This document shows positions 1 through 5,524 of a stretch of DNA of 10,771 bases, piece by piece. The notes under the pieces were generated by a model, which ran no database searches, was not told the DNA's origin, and worked only from the letters and a program-made list of their open reading frames with translations. Every line of letters begins with the position of its first letter. Position 1 is the first letter of the stretch. Both the position numbers and the translations under genes were made by a program. The stretch is from the NCBI GenBank assembly GCA_002398485.1, contig DGYV01000020.1, forward strand, positions 24,853 to 35,623, read 5' to 3'. Origin of the DNA: Peptococcaceae bacterium UBA4997 (lineage in GTDB: Bacteria > Bacillota > Dehalobacteriia > UBA4068 > UBA4997).

Positions 1-43
1 AAAATAGGTAAGGAAAATTTATGGTTTGGGTTTTCAATAAAGA

Positions 44-53
44 AAAGGGGGTG
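44..53 (+). promoter_or_regulatory. Ribosome binding site fixing the selD start
   Basis: A purine-rich AAAGGGGGTG block ends a few bases before ATG at 59. It supports starting selD at 59, upstream of the in-frame TGA, rather than at the later ATG at 143, which has no comparable site at the right distance. Confidence 0.75.
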
Positions 54-58
54 AAAAC

Positions 59-1090
59 ATGGGTGAAACCAAACGTCTTACCGAAATGGTAAAGGCGGCA
101 GGTTGAGCTGCCAAATGGGGTCCGGAGGATCTAAGCAAAATCATGCATGGTTTGCCTAAGTTTAGTCATCCCAATTTGCTGGTAGGTTCCGATACTTACG
201 ATGATGCAGGGGTTTATAAAATCAGTGATGAGGTTGCCATCATCCAAACCTTGGATTTTTTTACCCCTATGGTGGACGATCCTTATTTATTCGGGCAAAT
301 AGCCGCGGCTAATGCCTTAAGCGATGTTTATGCCATGGGCGGTACCCCGATAACGGCCATGAATATAGCGGCTTTTCCCACCTGTTCGGATATGGAAATT
401 TTTGCCCAGATCCTTAAAGGCGGTGCCGATAAAGTAAAGGAAGCAGAGGCGCTTTTGATAGGCGGCCATACGGTGGAGGATGATGAGCCCAAGTACGGGC
501 TTTCGGTAACGGGCATTGCTCACCCCGATAAGCTTACACCTAACGGCGGCGGCCGCCCCGGGGACATGCTGTTTTTAACGAAAAAGCTAGGTACGGGCAT
601 AATTTCCACTGCAATCAAGGCGGGTTATGCTTCAGAAAATACGGTAAAGCAAATGTCTTGCCAAATGGCGGAGCTCAATAAAAATGCCGCTTTGGCTATG
701 AACAAAGTGGGTGTTAAAGGGGCTACGGATATTACGGGTTTTGGCTTTTTGGGCCATTTGCGCGAAATCATTGCCGCTTCTTTTACAGGCGCGGAAATCT
801 GGTGGGATAAAATTCCCTGCTGGCAGGAGGCCCTAGAGCTTGCGGATATGGGTTTGATACCGGGCGGTGCTTACCGCAACAAGGACTTTATTAAAAAACA
901 TGTAAAAATGGGGGAAAAGGTTCCCCAAAATATTCAGGATGTACTTTATGACCCTCAAACCAGTGGTGGTTTGCTTATAGCGGTGGCGCCCCAAAAAGCG
1001 GCAGCGCTGGAAGCGGAAATGGAGCTTTTGAAGGTAAACTATGCTATTGTGGGCAGGCTTACGGAAGGCAAGAGCATCATAGTAAAATAA
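59..1090 (+). CDS. selD: Selenide, water dikinase (selenophosphate synthase), selenocysteine-containing
   Basis: SelD makes selenophosphate from selenide and ATP in the cytoplasm. Selenophosphate is the selenium donor for selenocysteine and for selenated tRNA bases. Read from ATG at 59, with TGA at 104-106 taken as selenocysteine, the protein has 343 residues, close to E. coli SelD (347). The Sec falls at residue 16 in an AGUAAKWGPEDL context, where family members carry Cys or Sec. K19, three residues later, matches the catalytic lysine. Downstream are the AIR-synthase-type N domain (VGSDTYDDAGVYKI, DFFTPMVDDPY, ANALSDVYAMGG), GGHTVEDDEPKYGL, and the C domain with TDITGFGFLGHL and PQTSGG. A gene caller that treats TGA as stop would start at 143 and lose the active site. 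The function is very likely. Sec insertion needs selA, selB and selC elsewhere, which this window cannot show. yedF follows 206 bp later. Confidence 0.95.
104..136 (+). promoter_or_regulatory. Bacterial SECIS-like hairpin after the selD UGA
   Basis: Directly after the in-frame TGA, bases 119-123 (GGTCC) can pair with 127-131 (GGATC, one G-U pair) around a GGA loop at 124-126. A short lower stem is possible between GCT at 107-109 and AGC at 134-136. The loop starts 17 bases after the UGA and carries guanines, as expected of bacterial SECIS elements read by SelB. The fold was found by eye and not computed, and bacterial SECIS elements are weakly conserved. Confidence 0.65.
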
Positions 1091-1099
1091 TTGGGCAGT

Positions 1100-1225
1100 C
1101 ATTGCAAGGCGGGCTAAGCCCCACCAAGTTAAGCTTTGATTTAATATTTGTATATAAAGCAGGTATCAATGTTTTACCCTGGTTTAAAGGCACAGATCCT
1201 TTTGCAGTTTACGCTCCTTGCAATG
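1100..1225. repeat. Intergenic segment bounded by a 10-bp inverted repeat
   Basis: CATTGCAAGG at 1100-1109 is matched exactly in inverted form by CCTTGCAATG at 1216-1225, enclosing 106 bp between selD and yedF. Inside the left arm a small hairpin, GGGC-TAA-GCCC, lies at 1111-1121. There is no T-run to make it a terminator and no coding potential. The left arm resembles short dispersed palindromic repeats common in bacterial genomes. It may be a decayed REP or MITE-like unit, or a closing stem of a transcribed structure. Confidence 0.45.
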
Positions 1226-1255
1226 GATAAGAAAAAAGTTTTAGGTATATTAAGG

Positions 1256-1261
1256 TATAAT
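1256..1261 (+). promoter_or_regulatory. Possible -10 box for yedF
   Basis: A perfect TATAAT lies 36 bp before the yedF ATG. No good -35 hexamer is seen 16-18 bp upstream, so it is a weak candidate. It would give yedF a transcript separate from selD, which fits the 206-bp gap between them. Confidence 0.35.
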
Positions 1262-1296
1262 TATGAAATAATTTAATAAGAAAGCCGGTATGTGTA

Positions 1297-1896
1297 ATGT
1301 TGAAAGAAGTAGATTGCAGAGGTTTGGAATGCCCGCGTCCTGTTATTTTAACCCGTCAAGCGCTGGAAAGCCTAGAAAAAGGTACGGTGGTTGCGTTGGT
1401 TGACAATACTATTGCGCGTGATAATGTTATACGCATGGTGCAAGGCTTGAAATTAGACGCTACTGTGCAGGAAAAAGCGGGTGAATATCAAATTACTATT
1501 AATAAAGAGGGCAGTTCTGCCTCGGCAGAGGTTTTCTGTGGGGTAGCCATGGAAGAAGTGAAGGATGATTGGGTTCTTTTACTAAGCGCGGATGTAATGG
1601 GCCGCGGTAATGATGAATTGGGTAAAATCCTGGTAAAAAGCCTTTTATATACGGTAGCCAATAAGGATATTCCTCCTAAAGCGGTGGTAATGCTGAACAC
1701 AGGCGTTAAGCTTGCCTGCAAGGATTCCTTAGTTTTAGACAGTCTGGAAGCCATAGCTGCGCGTGGTGTGGATATAGTTAGCTGTGGCACCTGTTTGGAA
1801 TTTTTCAAGCTTAAAGAATTTTTAGCTATCGGCAGGATCGGCAATATGTATGATATTGTGGAAATACTGGCCGCTCATCGAGTGGTAAATGCCTAA
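1297..1896 (+). CDS. yedF: Sulfurtransferase-like selenium metabolism protein YedF
   Basis: This 199-residue two-domain protein matches the usual length of the YedF family. Residues 1-70 form a TusA/SirA-like domain with the signature VDCRGLECPRP, in which C12 is the expected persulfide or selenium-carrying cysteine (CPxP motif). Residues 78-199 form a DsrE-like domain with C81 near its start and a conserved SCGTCLEFF motif near the end (C163, C166). The family co-occurs with selenium use and is often next to selD, as here. Its exact reaction is not established, and selenium or sulfur relay to a partner is an inference. The ATG at 1297 has only a weak purine stretch (AAGAAAG) upstream; the domain begins immediately after it, so the start is sound. 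Confidence 0.92.
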   Translation: MLKEVDCRGLECPRPVILTRQALESLEKGTVVALVDNTIARDNVIRMVQGLKLDATVQEKAGEYQITINKEGSSASAEVFCGVAMEEVKDDWVLLLSADVMGRGNDELGKILVKSLLYTVANKDIPPKAVVMLNTGVKLACKDSLVLDSLEAIAARGVDIVSCGTCLEFFKLKEFLAIGRIGNMYDIVEILAAHRVVNA

Positions 1897-1935
1897 ATAT
1901 TGAATAAGCCTTGATGTACATAAGGGGGAATAAGA

Positions 1936-2985
1936 TTGGATATTTTTGCAAAGGCCGGTTTTGGTACAGGTTTTGATGAATCTACGATTTTGTGGCTTTC
2001 CATTATTTTGGTGATCGTGGTTGCTCTGTTGGTTGGTTTTTTAGGAGCACATTTTTACAAGATGCGCCATAATCCAAGCAAATATTCACCTGCTTTGATT
2101 AAGCGCTGGGCCAAAAAAACACCTCATCCCGAAACCTTGCTTAAAGTTTGGCTGGCTTCAAATGATGAGGAAAAGGCTAAAATTGGTGAACTTGCCGCCA
2201 ATATGGGTTGGGCCGATAAATACATGGAATCCCTTGGCGGTGAAAACAGCTCGGCTGCTTCTGTAGCTATTGTTTCATTATGGAATAACCTGCAGGTAAG
2301 CCAGGCCGATATTCTAAAAGAGCTGGTTGAAGCCACTGCCAGCACCAATACCGCTAAATCCATGGCTTCGGTAGCTCTTTTGAAAAAGCTGGCCGATGAA
2401 CGTACCATTCCTCTTTTGCTGGTAGCATTGTTGCAAAGGGAAAAATACCTACCTGCCCGTATCTGTGAAGCGCTTTTGCCTTTTGGTGAAGCTGCAGGCC
2501 GCGCTTTGGCCGCGCTTTTTGATAAAGTTAGCGGTGAGGATGCTCTGTTGGTTTTGGATAGCCTTGGTCAAATGGGCAAATATTGTCCCCTGCATGTTTT
2601 GGTTCAGGCCATGCACTCTCAGGATATAGCCGTTCGTCAAAGAGCGGCGGTCAATACTGCTTTGGTGAATCCGCAAAACCCTGTAACTTTTATGGAACCT
2701 TTATTAAATGATAAAGAACCAAAAGTTCGTGCCGCAGCTACGGCAGCATTGGCGGAAATAGGCGGCGATGGTGAGCATCAGGAGATCATTCTGGAGCTTA
2801 AAAAAATTTATGAAAGAGACCAGGATTGGCAGGTAAAATCCACCTGTCAGGCTTTTTTATCACGTTGGGAAGATGGCATTATGGCGGATATAGCGGTTGA
2901 CGAGGCTCATATGTGGCTAAAGGATGAGGAAGTACAAACCAAACCCCGCGGTACTTTTGCAGAGCGTTATCCTGAAGATAAATAA
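1936..2985 (+). CDS. Membrane-anchored HEAT-repeat protein, function unknown
   Basis: The protein has 349 residues and starts at TTG, supported by a strong AAGGGGGAA site at 1922-1930. A single hydrophobic segment at about residues 18-41 (LWLSIILVIVVALLVGF) is followed by basic residues, so the rest probably faces the cytoplasm. The remainder is helical and alanine/leucine-rich. HEAT-like repeats are clearest around residues 225-280, for example RQRAAVNTALVNP and EPKVRAAATAALAEIGG. Such folds bind other proteins, and no catalytic motif is visible. It starts 39 bp after yedF on the same strand and may be cotranscribed with it, but nothing ties it directly to selenium. A hairpin follows the stop. 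I do not recognise a named family. Confidence 0.8.
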   Translation: MDIFAKAGFGTGFDESTILWLSIILVIVVALLVGFLGAHFYKMRHNPSKYSPALIKRWAKKTPHPETLLKVWLASNDEEKAKIGELAANMGWADKYMESLGGENSSAASVAIVSLWNNLQVSQADILKELVEATASTNTAKSMASVALLKKLADERTIPLLLVALLQREKYLPARICEALLPFGEAAGRALAALFDKVSGEDALLVLDSLGQMGKYCPLHVLVQAMHSQDIAVRQRAAVNTALVNPQNPVTFMEPLLNDKEPKVRAAATAALAEIGGDGEHQEIILELKKIYERDQDWQVKSTCQAFLSRWEDGIMADIAVDEAHMWLKDEEVQTKPRGTFAERYPEDK

Positions 2986-2994
2986 AAACTTTTT

Positions 2995-3026
2995 AATATG
3001 CTGCCGCAATTCTAGGGCAGCATATT
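2995..3026 (+). terminator. Hairpin after the HEAT-repeat gene, possible terminator
   Basis: AATATGCTGCC at 2995-3005 pairs perfectly with GGCAGCATATT at 3016-3026, an 11-bp stem with a 10-base loop. On the plus strand no proper T-run follows, so termination would be weak or factor-dependent. It separates the yedF/HEAT block from mscS. Confidence 0.5.
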
Positions 3027-3058
3027 AGCTTAAATAAAGGTTGTGGGCAGGTGATTTT

Positions 3059-3877
3059 GTGGAGAAGTTTGATTGGTCGGTACTTTTGTGGCAGCTTCTA
3101 AAATCAGGCATAGTGCTGGTTGTGGCACTTATTATAGGTATGGTCATCCGCAGGTTCGTGCGCAGGGTGGCTAAACGCCACGGTGTGGATAAAAAAGCGC
3201 AAACCTTGAATTCAGTTATTGGCAATTTCTTTACCTACCTGCTTTATTTTATAGCTATAGTGATGATATTGAGTATTTTTGGTGTAAATACCAGCTCTAT
3301 TTTGGCTTCCGCAGGTATTATAGGCGTTGCTATTGGTTTGGGTGCGCAAAGCCTGGTAAAAGATATTATAAGCGGTGTATTCATCTTGTTTGATAATTAT
3401 TTTGCCGTGGGTGATTATGTGGAAGCGGCGGGTTATGAAGGCTTTGTGGAGGAAATAGGCATACGTTCCAGCAAAATTCGGGATTGGAGCGGCCAGCTTT
3501 ATGTTTTTCCGAACGGTGCCATCAACGGTGTTGCCAACTATTCCAAGGGTGATTTGGTTTCGGTTTTGGATATAAGCGTGGATAACAGGGAAGATACGAA
3601 TAAGGTATTGGCGGTTTTGGAAAAGGCCTGCCAAAAAATGTATGATAACTACAACAATAAACTAAAAGATAGGCCGGATATATGGGGCCTGGAGGTCTTG
3701 GATGAATATAAAATGACCTTTAGGCTATCCCTAAGTGCAAATGTTATGGATAAAGGCTCTCTTACCCGTGAGTTCAGGAAGATATGTAAAACGGAGCTGG
3801 ATAATGCAGGTATAAAAATGCCTCAGCCACGTCAATGGCTTTACGGTGAAGGAATGGAGGCTAAAGCGGGTGAATGA
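3059..3877 (+). CDS. Small-conductance mechanosensitive channel, MscS family
   Basis: The channel opens under membrane tension to release solutes on osmotic downshock. I place the start at GTG 3059 (272 residues) because AGGTG at 3049-3053 sits five bases before it. A TTG at 3041 would add six residues but has AAAGG directly abutting it. Three membrane segments are visible at about residues 12-30, 55-75 and 80-111. The third contains the small-residue pore helix (ASAGIIGVAIGLGAQSLVKD) and continues into ISGVFILFDNYFAVGDYV, the MscS signature. The beta domain (SSKIRDWSGQLYVFPNGAI) and alpha/beta C-terminal domain follow. Length and layout resemble the YkuT/YggB-like short form. The next gene overlaps its end, indicating translational coupling. 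Confidence 0.93.
   Translation: MEKFDWSVLLWQLLKSGIVLVVALIIGMVIRRFVRRVAKRHGVDKKAQTLNSVIGNFFTYLLYFIAIVMILSIFGVNTSSILASAGIIGVAIGLGAQSLVKDIISGVFILFDNYFAVGDYVEAAGYEGFVEEIGIRSSKIRDWSGQLYVFPNGAINGVANYSKGDLVSVLDISVDNREDTNKVLAVLEKACQKMYDNYNNKLKDRPDIWGLEVLDEYKMTFRLSLSANVMDKGSLTREFRKICKTELDNAGIKMPQPRQWLYGEGMEAKAGE
3856..3860 (+). promoter_or_regulatory. Shine-Dalgarno site of the DUF951 gene, inside mscS
   Basis: GGAGG lies nine bases before GTG at 3870 and within the last codons of mscS. It decides the DUF951 start: an earlier in-frame GTG at 3846 has no such site. Confidence 0.7.
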
Positions 3878-4073
3878 TTCTGCCAGTATAAAATGGGCGG
3901 TGGGTGATGTGGTGAGCCTGAAAAAACCGCACCCCTGCGGCGGTTTTGAATGGGAAATCATGAGGATAGGAATGGATTTTCGTATTCGCTGTATTACTTG
4001 CCAAAGGCAAATTATGCTTTCCCGTGCCGATTTTGTAAAAAGAGTAAAAAAAGTAGTTAAAAAAGCGGAATAA
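3870..4073 (+). CDS. DUF951 family small protein, zinc-ribbon-like
   Basis: From GTG 3870 the protein has 67 residues, the normal size for DUF951. It shows the family pattern: VGDVVSLKKPHPCGGFEWEI, then IGMDFRIRCITCQRQIML, then a basic tail (FVKRVKKVVKKAE). Three cysteines (C23, C41, C44) plus H21 could bind a metal, and the basic surface suggests nucleic-acid binding. Both ideas are inferences, and the family has no settled function. It overlaps mscS by eight bases, so the two are probably translated together. In many Bacillota it lies near ychF, rpsF or the chromosome-partition genes by the origin, which fits its position before rpsF here. Confidence 0.88.
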   Translation: MNDSASIKWAVGDVVSLKKPHPCGGFEWEIMRIGMDFRIRCITCQRQIMLSRADFVKRVKKVVKKAE

Positions 4074-4222
4074 GGCTGTTGTATTATAAAATCGTAAGGC
4101 TTGTGTTTAATTTTTGTACTGGAATCAAAAGGTGTTTTGGTTTAAGCTTTGCCTAAAGTACTGCAAAGGTATTAAAGCAGGGTATTAAAAATGTTTGGAG
4201 TTTGGCTGTTCTTAAATAAACC
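4074..4222. other. Non-coding gap before the rpsF promoter
   Basis: This AT-rich stretch has no credible gene. A weak six-base inverted repeat (CTTTGC at 4147-4152, GCAAAG at 4163-4168) has no T-run. The phrase GGTATTAAA occurs twice close together near 4168 and 4181. I see no clear terminator for the mscS-DUF951 transcript. Confidence 0.5.
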
Positions 4223-4251
4223 TTGCTATATGGCAATATTTATGATATAAT
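4223..4251 (+). promoter_or_regulatory. Promoter of the rpsF-ssb-rpsR operon
   Basis: The -35 is TTGCTA (4223-4228) and the -10 is TATAAT (4246-4251), with a 17-bp spacer. A TG one base before the -10 (4243-4244) makes it an extended -10. Transcription would start near 4258, giving a leader of about 64 bases. This is the best sigma-A-type promoter in the window, as expected for ribosomal protein genes. Confidence 0.8.
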
Positions 4252-4265
4252 TTTTAAGCGTTTAA

Positions 4266-4311
4266 AGGGAAAATCCCTGCCCCGTTTTGGGGCCGTTAGT
4301 CCGAAGGGAGG
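4266..4311 (+). promoter_or_regulatory. S6:S18-type autoregulatory leader of rpsF
   Basis: The leader can fold with UCCCU (4274-4278) pairing to AGGGA (4305-4309), which is part of the rpsF ribosome binding site. Inside is a GCCCC/GGGGC hairpin (4279-4283 with 4289-4293) and an unpaired 3' segment (4294-4304) that includes CCG at 4301-4303; a second CCG at 4293-4295 overlaps the inner stem. Known rpsF leaders bind the S6:S18 complex through a CCG-containing asymmetric bulge that mimics its 16S rRNA site. Here the same architecture would close the ribosome binding site. The same UCCCU can instead pair with an upstream AGGGA at 4266-4270. The folding was done by eye. Confidence 0.65.
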
Positions 4312-4321
4312 TGCATAGGAT

Positions 4322-4609
4322 ATGCGTAAATATGAAGCTCTTTATATTATTCGTCCAAATTTTGAGGAAGAACAATACAAGAACTTTGTTGAGAAGTATA
4401 ACGCTGTTATCCAAGCTAATGGTGGTGAGGTTATCAAAGTAGATTTGTGGGGCAAAAGAAGGTTAGCCTACGAAATCGAAAAGATTCACGACGGTTACTA
4501 CGTATTGGTAGAATTCCGTGGCGAAGCTACACTGCCTGCCGAGCTTGAGCGTAACTTCAGAATTAACGATGAAATCTTGCGCTATATTGTAGTTAAACAA
4601 CCTGAATAG
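4322..4609 (+). CDS. rpsF: 30S ribosomal protein S6
   Basis: The 95-residue protein matches S6 over its whole length: MRKYEALYIIRP at the start, VDLWGKRRLAYEIEK in the middle, and GYYVLVEFRGE and FRINDEILRYIVVK at the end. S6 binds S18 and with it the central domain of 16S rRNA in the small subunit. The ribosome binding site GGGAGG lies at 4306-4311, within the folded leader. ssb follows after a 10-base gap. The order S6, SSB, S18 is the standard Bacillota operon. Confidence 0.98.
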   Translation: MRKYEALYIIRPNFEEEQYKNFVEKYNAVIQANGGEVIKVDLWGKRRLAYEIEKIHDGYYVLVEFRGEATLPAELERNFRINDEILRYIVVKQPE

Positions 4610-4619
4610 GGGTGAAAAT

Positions 4620-5036
4620 ATGCTGAATCGCATCGTTTTGATTGGCCGACTTACCAGGGATCCTGAGCTTCGTTACACGCAAAACGGTACGGGCGTTTGC
4701 TCCTTTACGCTGGCAGTGGACCGCAGGTTCAAATCTGCTGACGGTACCAGAGGGACAGACTTTGTTAATATTGTGGCATGGCGTCAGTTGGGTGAGCTTT
4801 GCGCCAATTATTTGGCCAAGGGCAAATTGGCGGCTGTAGAAGGGCGCTTGCAGATCCGCAGCTATACCGATAAGGAAGGCAACAAAAGAACTGCTGCCGA
4901 GGTAGTTGCCGATGATGTTAATTTCCTTTCGCCTAAGGATTCTTCTGCCGGCGGTGCGGGTTATACCGGGAACGATTTTACCGCGGATGACAATATGGCA
5001 GAGGTTCCCCTTACTGATGACGATTTGCCGTTCTAG
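4620..5036 (+). CDS. ssb: Single-stranded DNA-binding protein
   Basis: SSB coats single-stranded DNA during replication and repair and recruits partners through its acidic tip. The protein has 138 residues. An OB fold covers roughly 1-107 (MLNRIVLIGRLTRDPELRYT at the start, DFVNIVAWRQLGELCANYLAKG, VEGRLQIRSYTDKEG). A short Gly/Ala/Asp linker follows and then the conserved tip DDDLPF. The linker of about 25 residues is shorter than in B. subtilis SsbA (172 residues in total). AGGGGTGA overlaps the end of rpsF and serves as ribosome binding site. Its place between rpsF and rpsR marks it as the main chromosomal SSB. Confidence 0.97.
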   Translation: MLNRIVLIGRLTRDPELRYTQNGTGVCSFTLAVDRRFKSADGTRGTDFVNIVAWRQLGELCANYLAKGKLAAVEGRLQIRSYTDKEGNKRTAAEVVADDVNFLSPKDSSAGGAGYTGNDFTADDNMAEVPLTDDDLPF

Positions 5037-5081
5037 CTACTTTTTTGAGTATTTGATTTAAACGTATAAGGAGGATAAAAA

Positions 5082-5372
5082 ATGGCTGAAATGGAAAGAG
5101 CCGAACGCGTTGAACGCAGCGAACGTCGTGAAAGATCACCTCGCGGTGGTAATCGCGGTCGTCGCGGCCGTCGTCGTGTTTGCAGCTTTTGCGTAGATAA
5201 AATAAACTATATCGATTATAAAGATACACGCCGTTTAAGCAAATATGTAACCGAGCGCGGCAAAATTTTGCCCCGCCGTATTTCCGGTACTTGTGCCAAG
5301 CACCAACGTGCCTTGACCGAAGCTATTAAAAAAGCGCGTATAGTTGCTTTATTGCCCTATACCGCCGAATAA
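5082..5372 (+). CDS. rpsR: 30S ribosomal protein S18, cysteine-containing form with long basic tail
   Basis: S18 pairs with S6 on the platform of the small subunit. The 96-residue protein has a normal core (residues 33-96: [49 protein letters not shown]). Ahead of it is a charged N-terminal extension of about 32 residues, first Glu/Arg alternating ([15 protein letters not shown]) and then Gly/Arg-rich. C34 and C37 (CSFC) with C71 and H74 (CAKH) form the metal-ligand set of the zinc-binding type of S18. AAGGAGG at 5068-5074 is a perfect ribosome binding site seven bases before the ATG. Many Bacillota S18 proteins have about 75-80 residues, so the extension is somewhat long. A strong terminator follows. 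Confidence 0.97.
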   Translation: MAEMERAERVERSERRERSPRGGNRGRRGRRRVCSFCVDKINYIDYKDTRRLSKYVTERGKILPRRISGTCAKHQRALTEAIKKARIVALLPYTAE

Positions 5373-5384
5373 AAAGCTTTTACC

Positions 5385-5413
5385 GCACCCTTCTTCAGGA
5401 AGGGTGCTTTTTT
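5385..5413 (+). terminator. Rho-independent terminator of the rpsF operon
   Basis: GCACCCTTC (5385-5393) pairs with GAAGGGTGC (5399-5407), a nine-pair stem with a five-base loop, followed at once by six Ts (5408-5413). It lies 12 bases after rpsR and ends the S6/SSB/S18 transcript. Confidence 0.93.
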
Positions 5414-5524
5414 ATGGGTTTTTGGTGAGTGCCTAAATGTTTAAATCCTAAAACGGCAGGAAAAGTTAGGTGAGCGGGCGAAATATATAAATCTTAAGTG
5501 TAATTTTGTTTAGGAGGAAGTATT

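Noticed and set aside
104..106. TGA as a true stop or a sequencing error in selD
   Set aside because: It falls exactly at the Cys/Sec active-site position, with flanking residues and a SECIS-like hairpin as expected.
1488..1844. A 118-codon minus-strand open frame inside yedF
   Set aside because: Antisense shadow with no recognisable motifs.
4147..4168. Terminator for mscS-DUF951
   Set aside because: The stem is only six pairs and AT-rich, with no T-run after it.
5414..5524. Promoter for the DUF2232-rplI-dnaB genes
   Set aside because: One is expected after the strong terminator, but only a TATATA-like stretch near 5484 is visible, without a matching -35.
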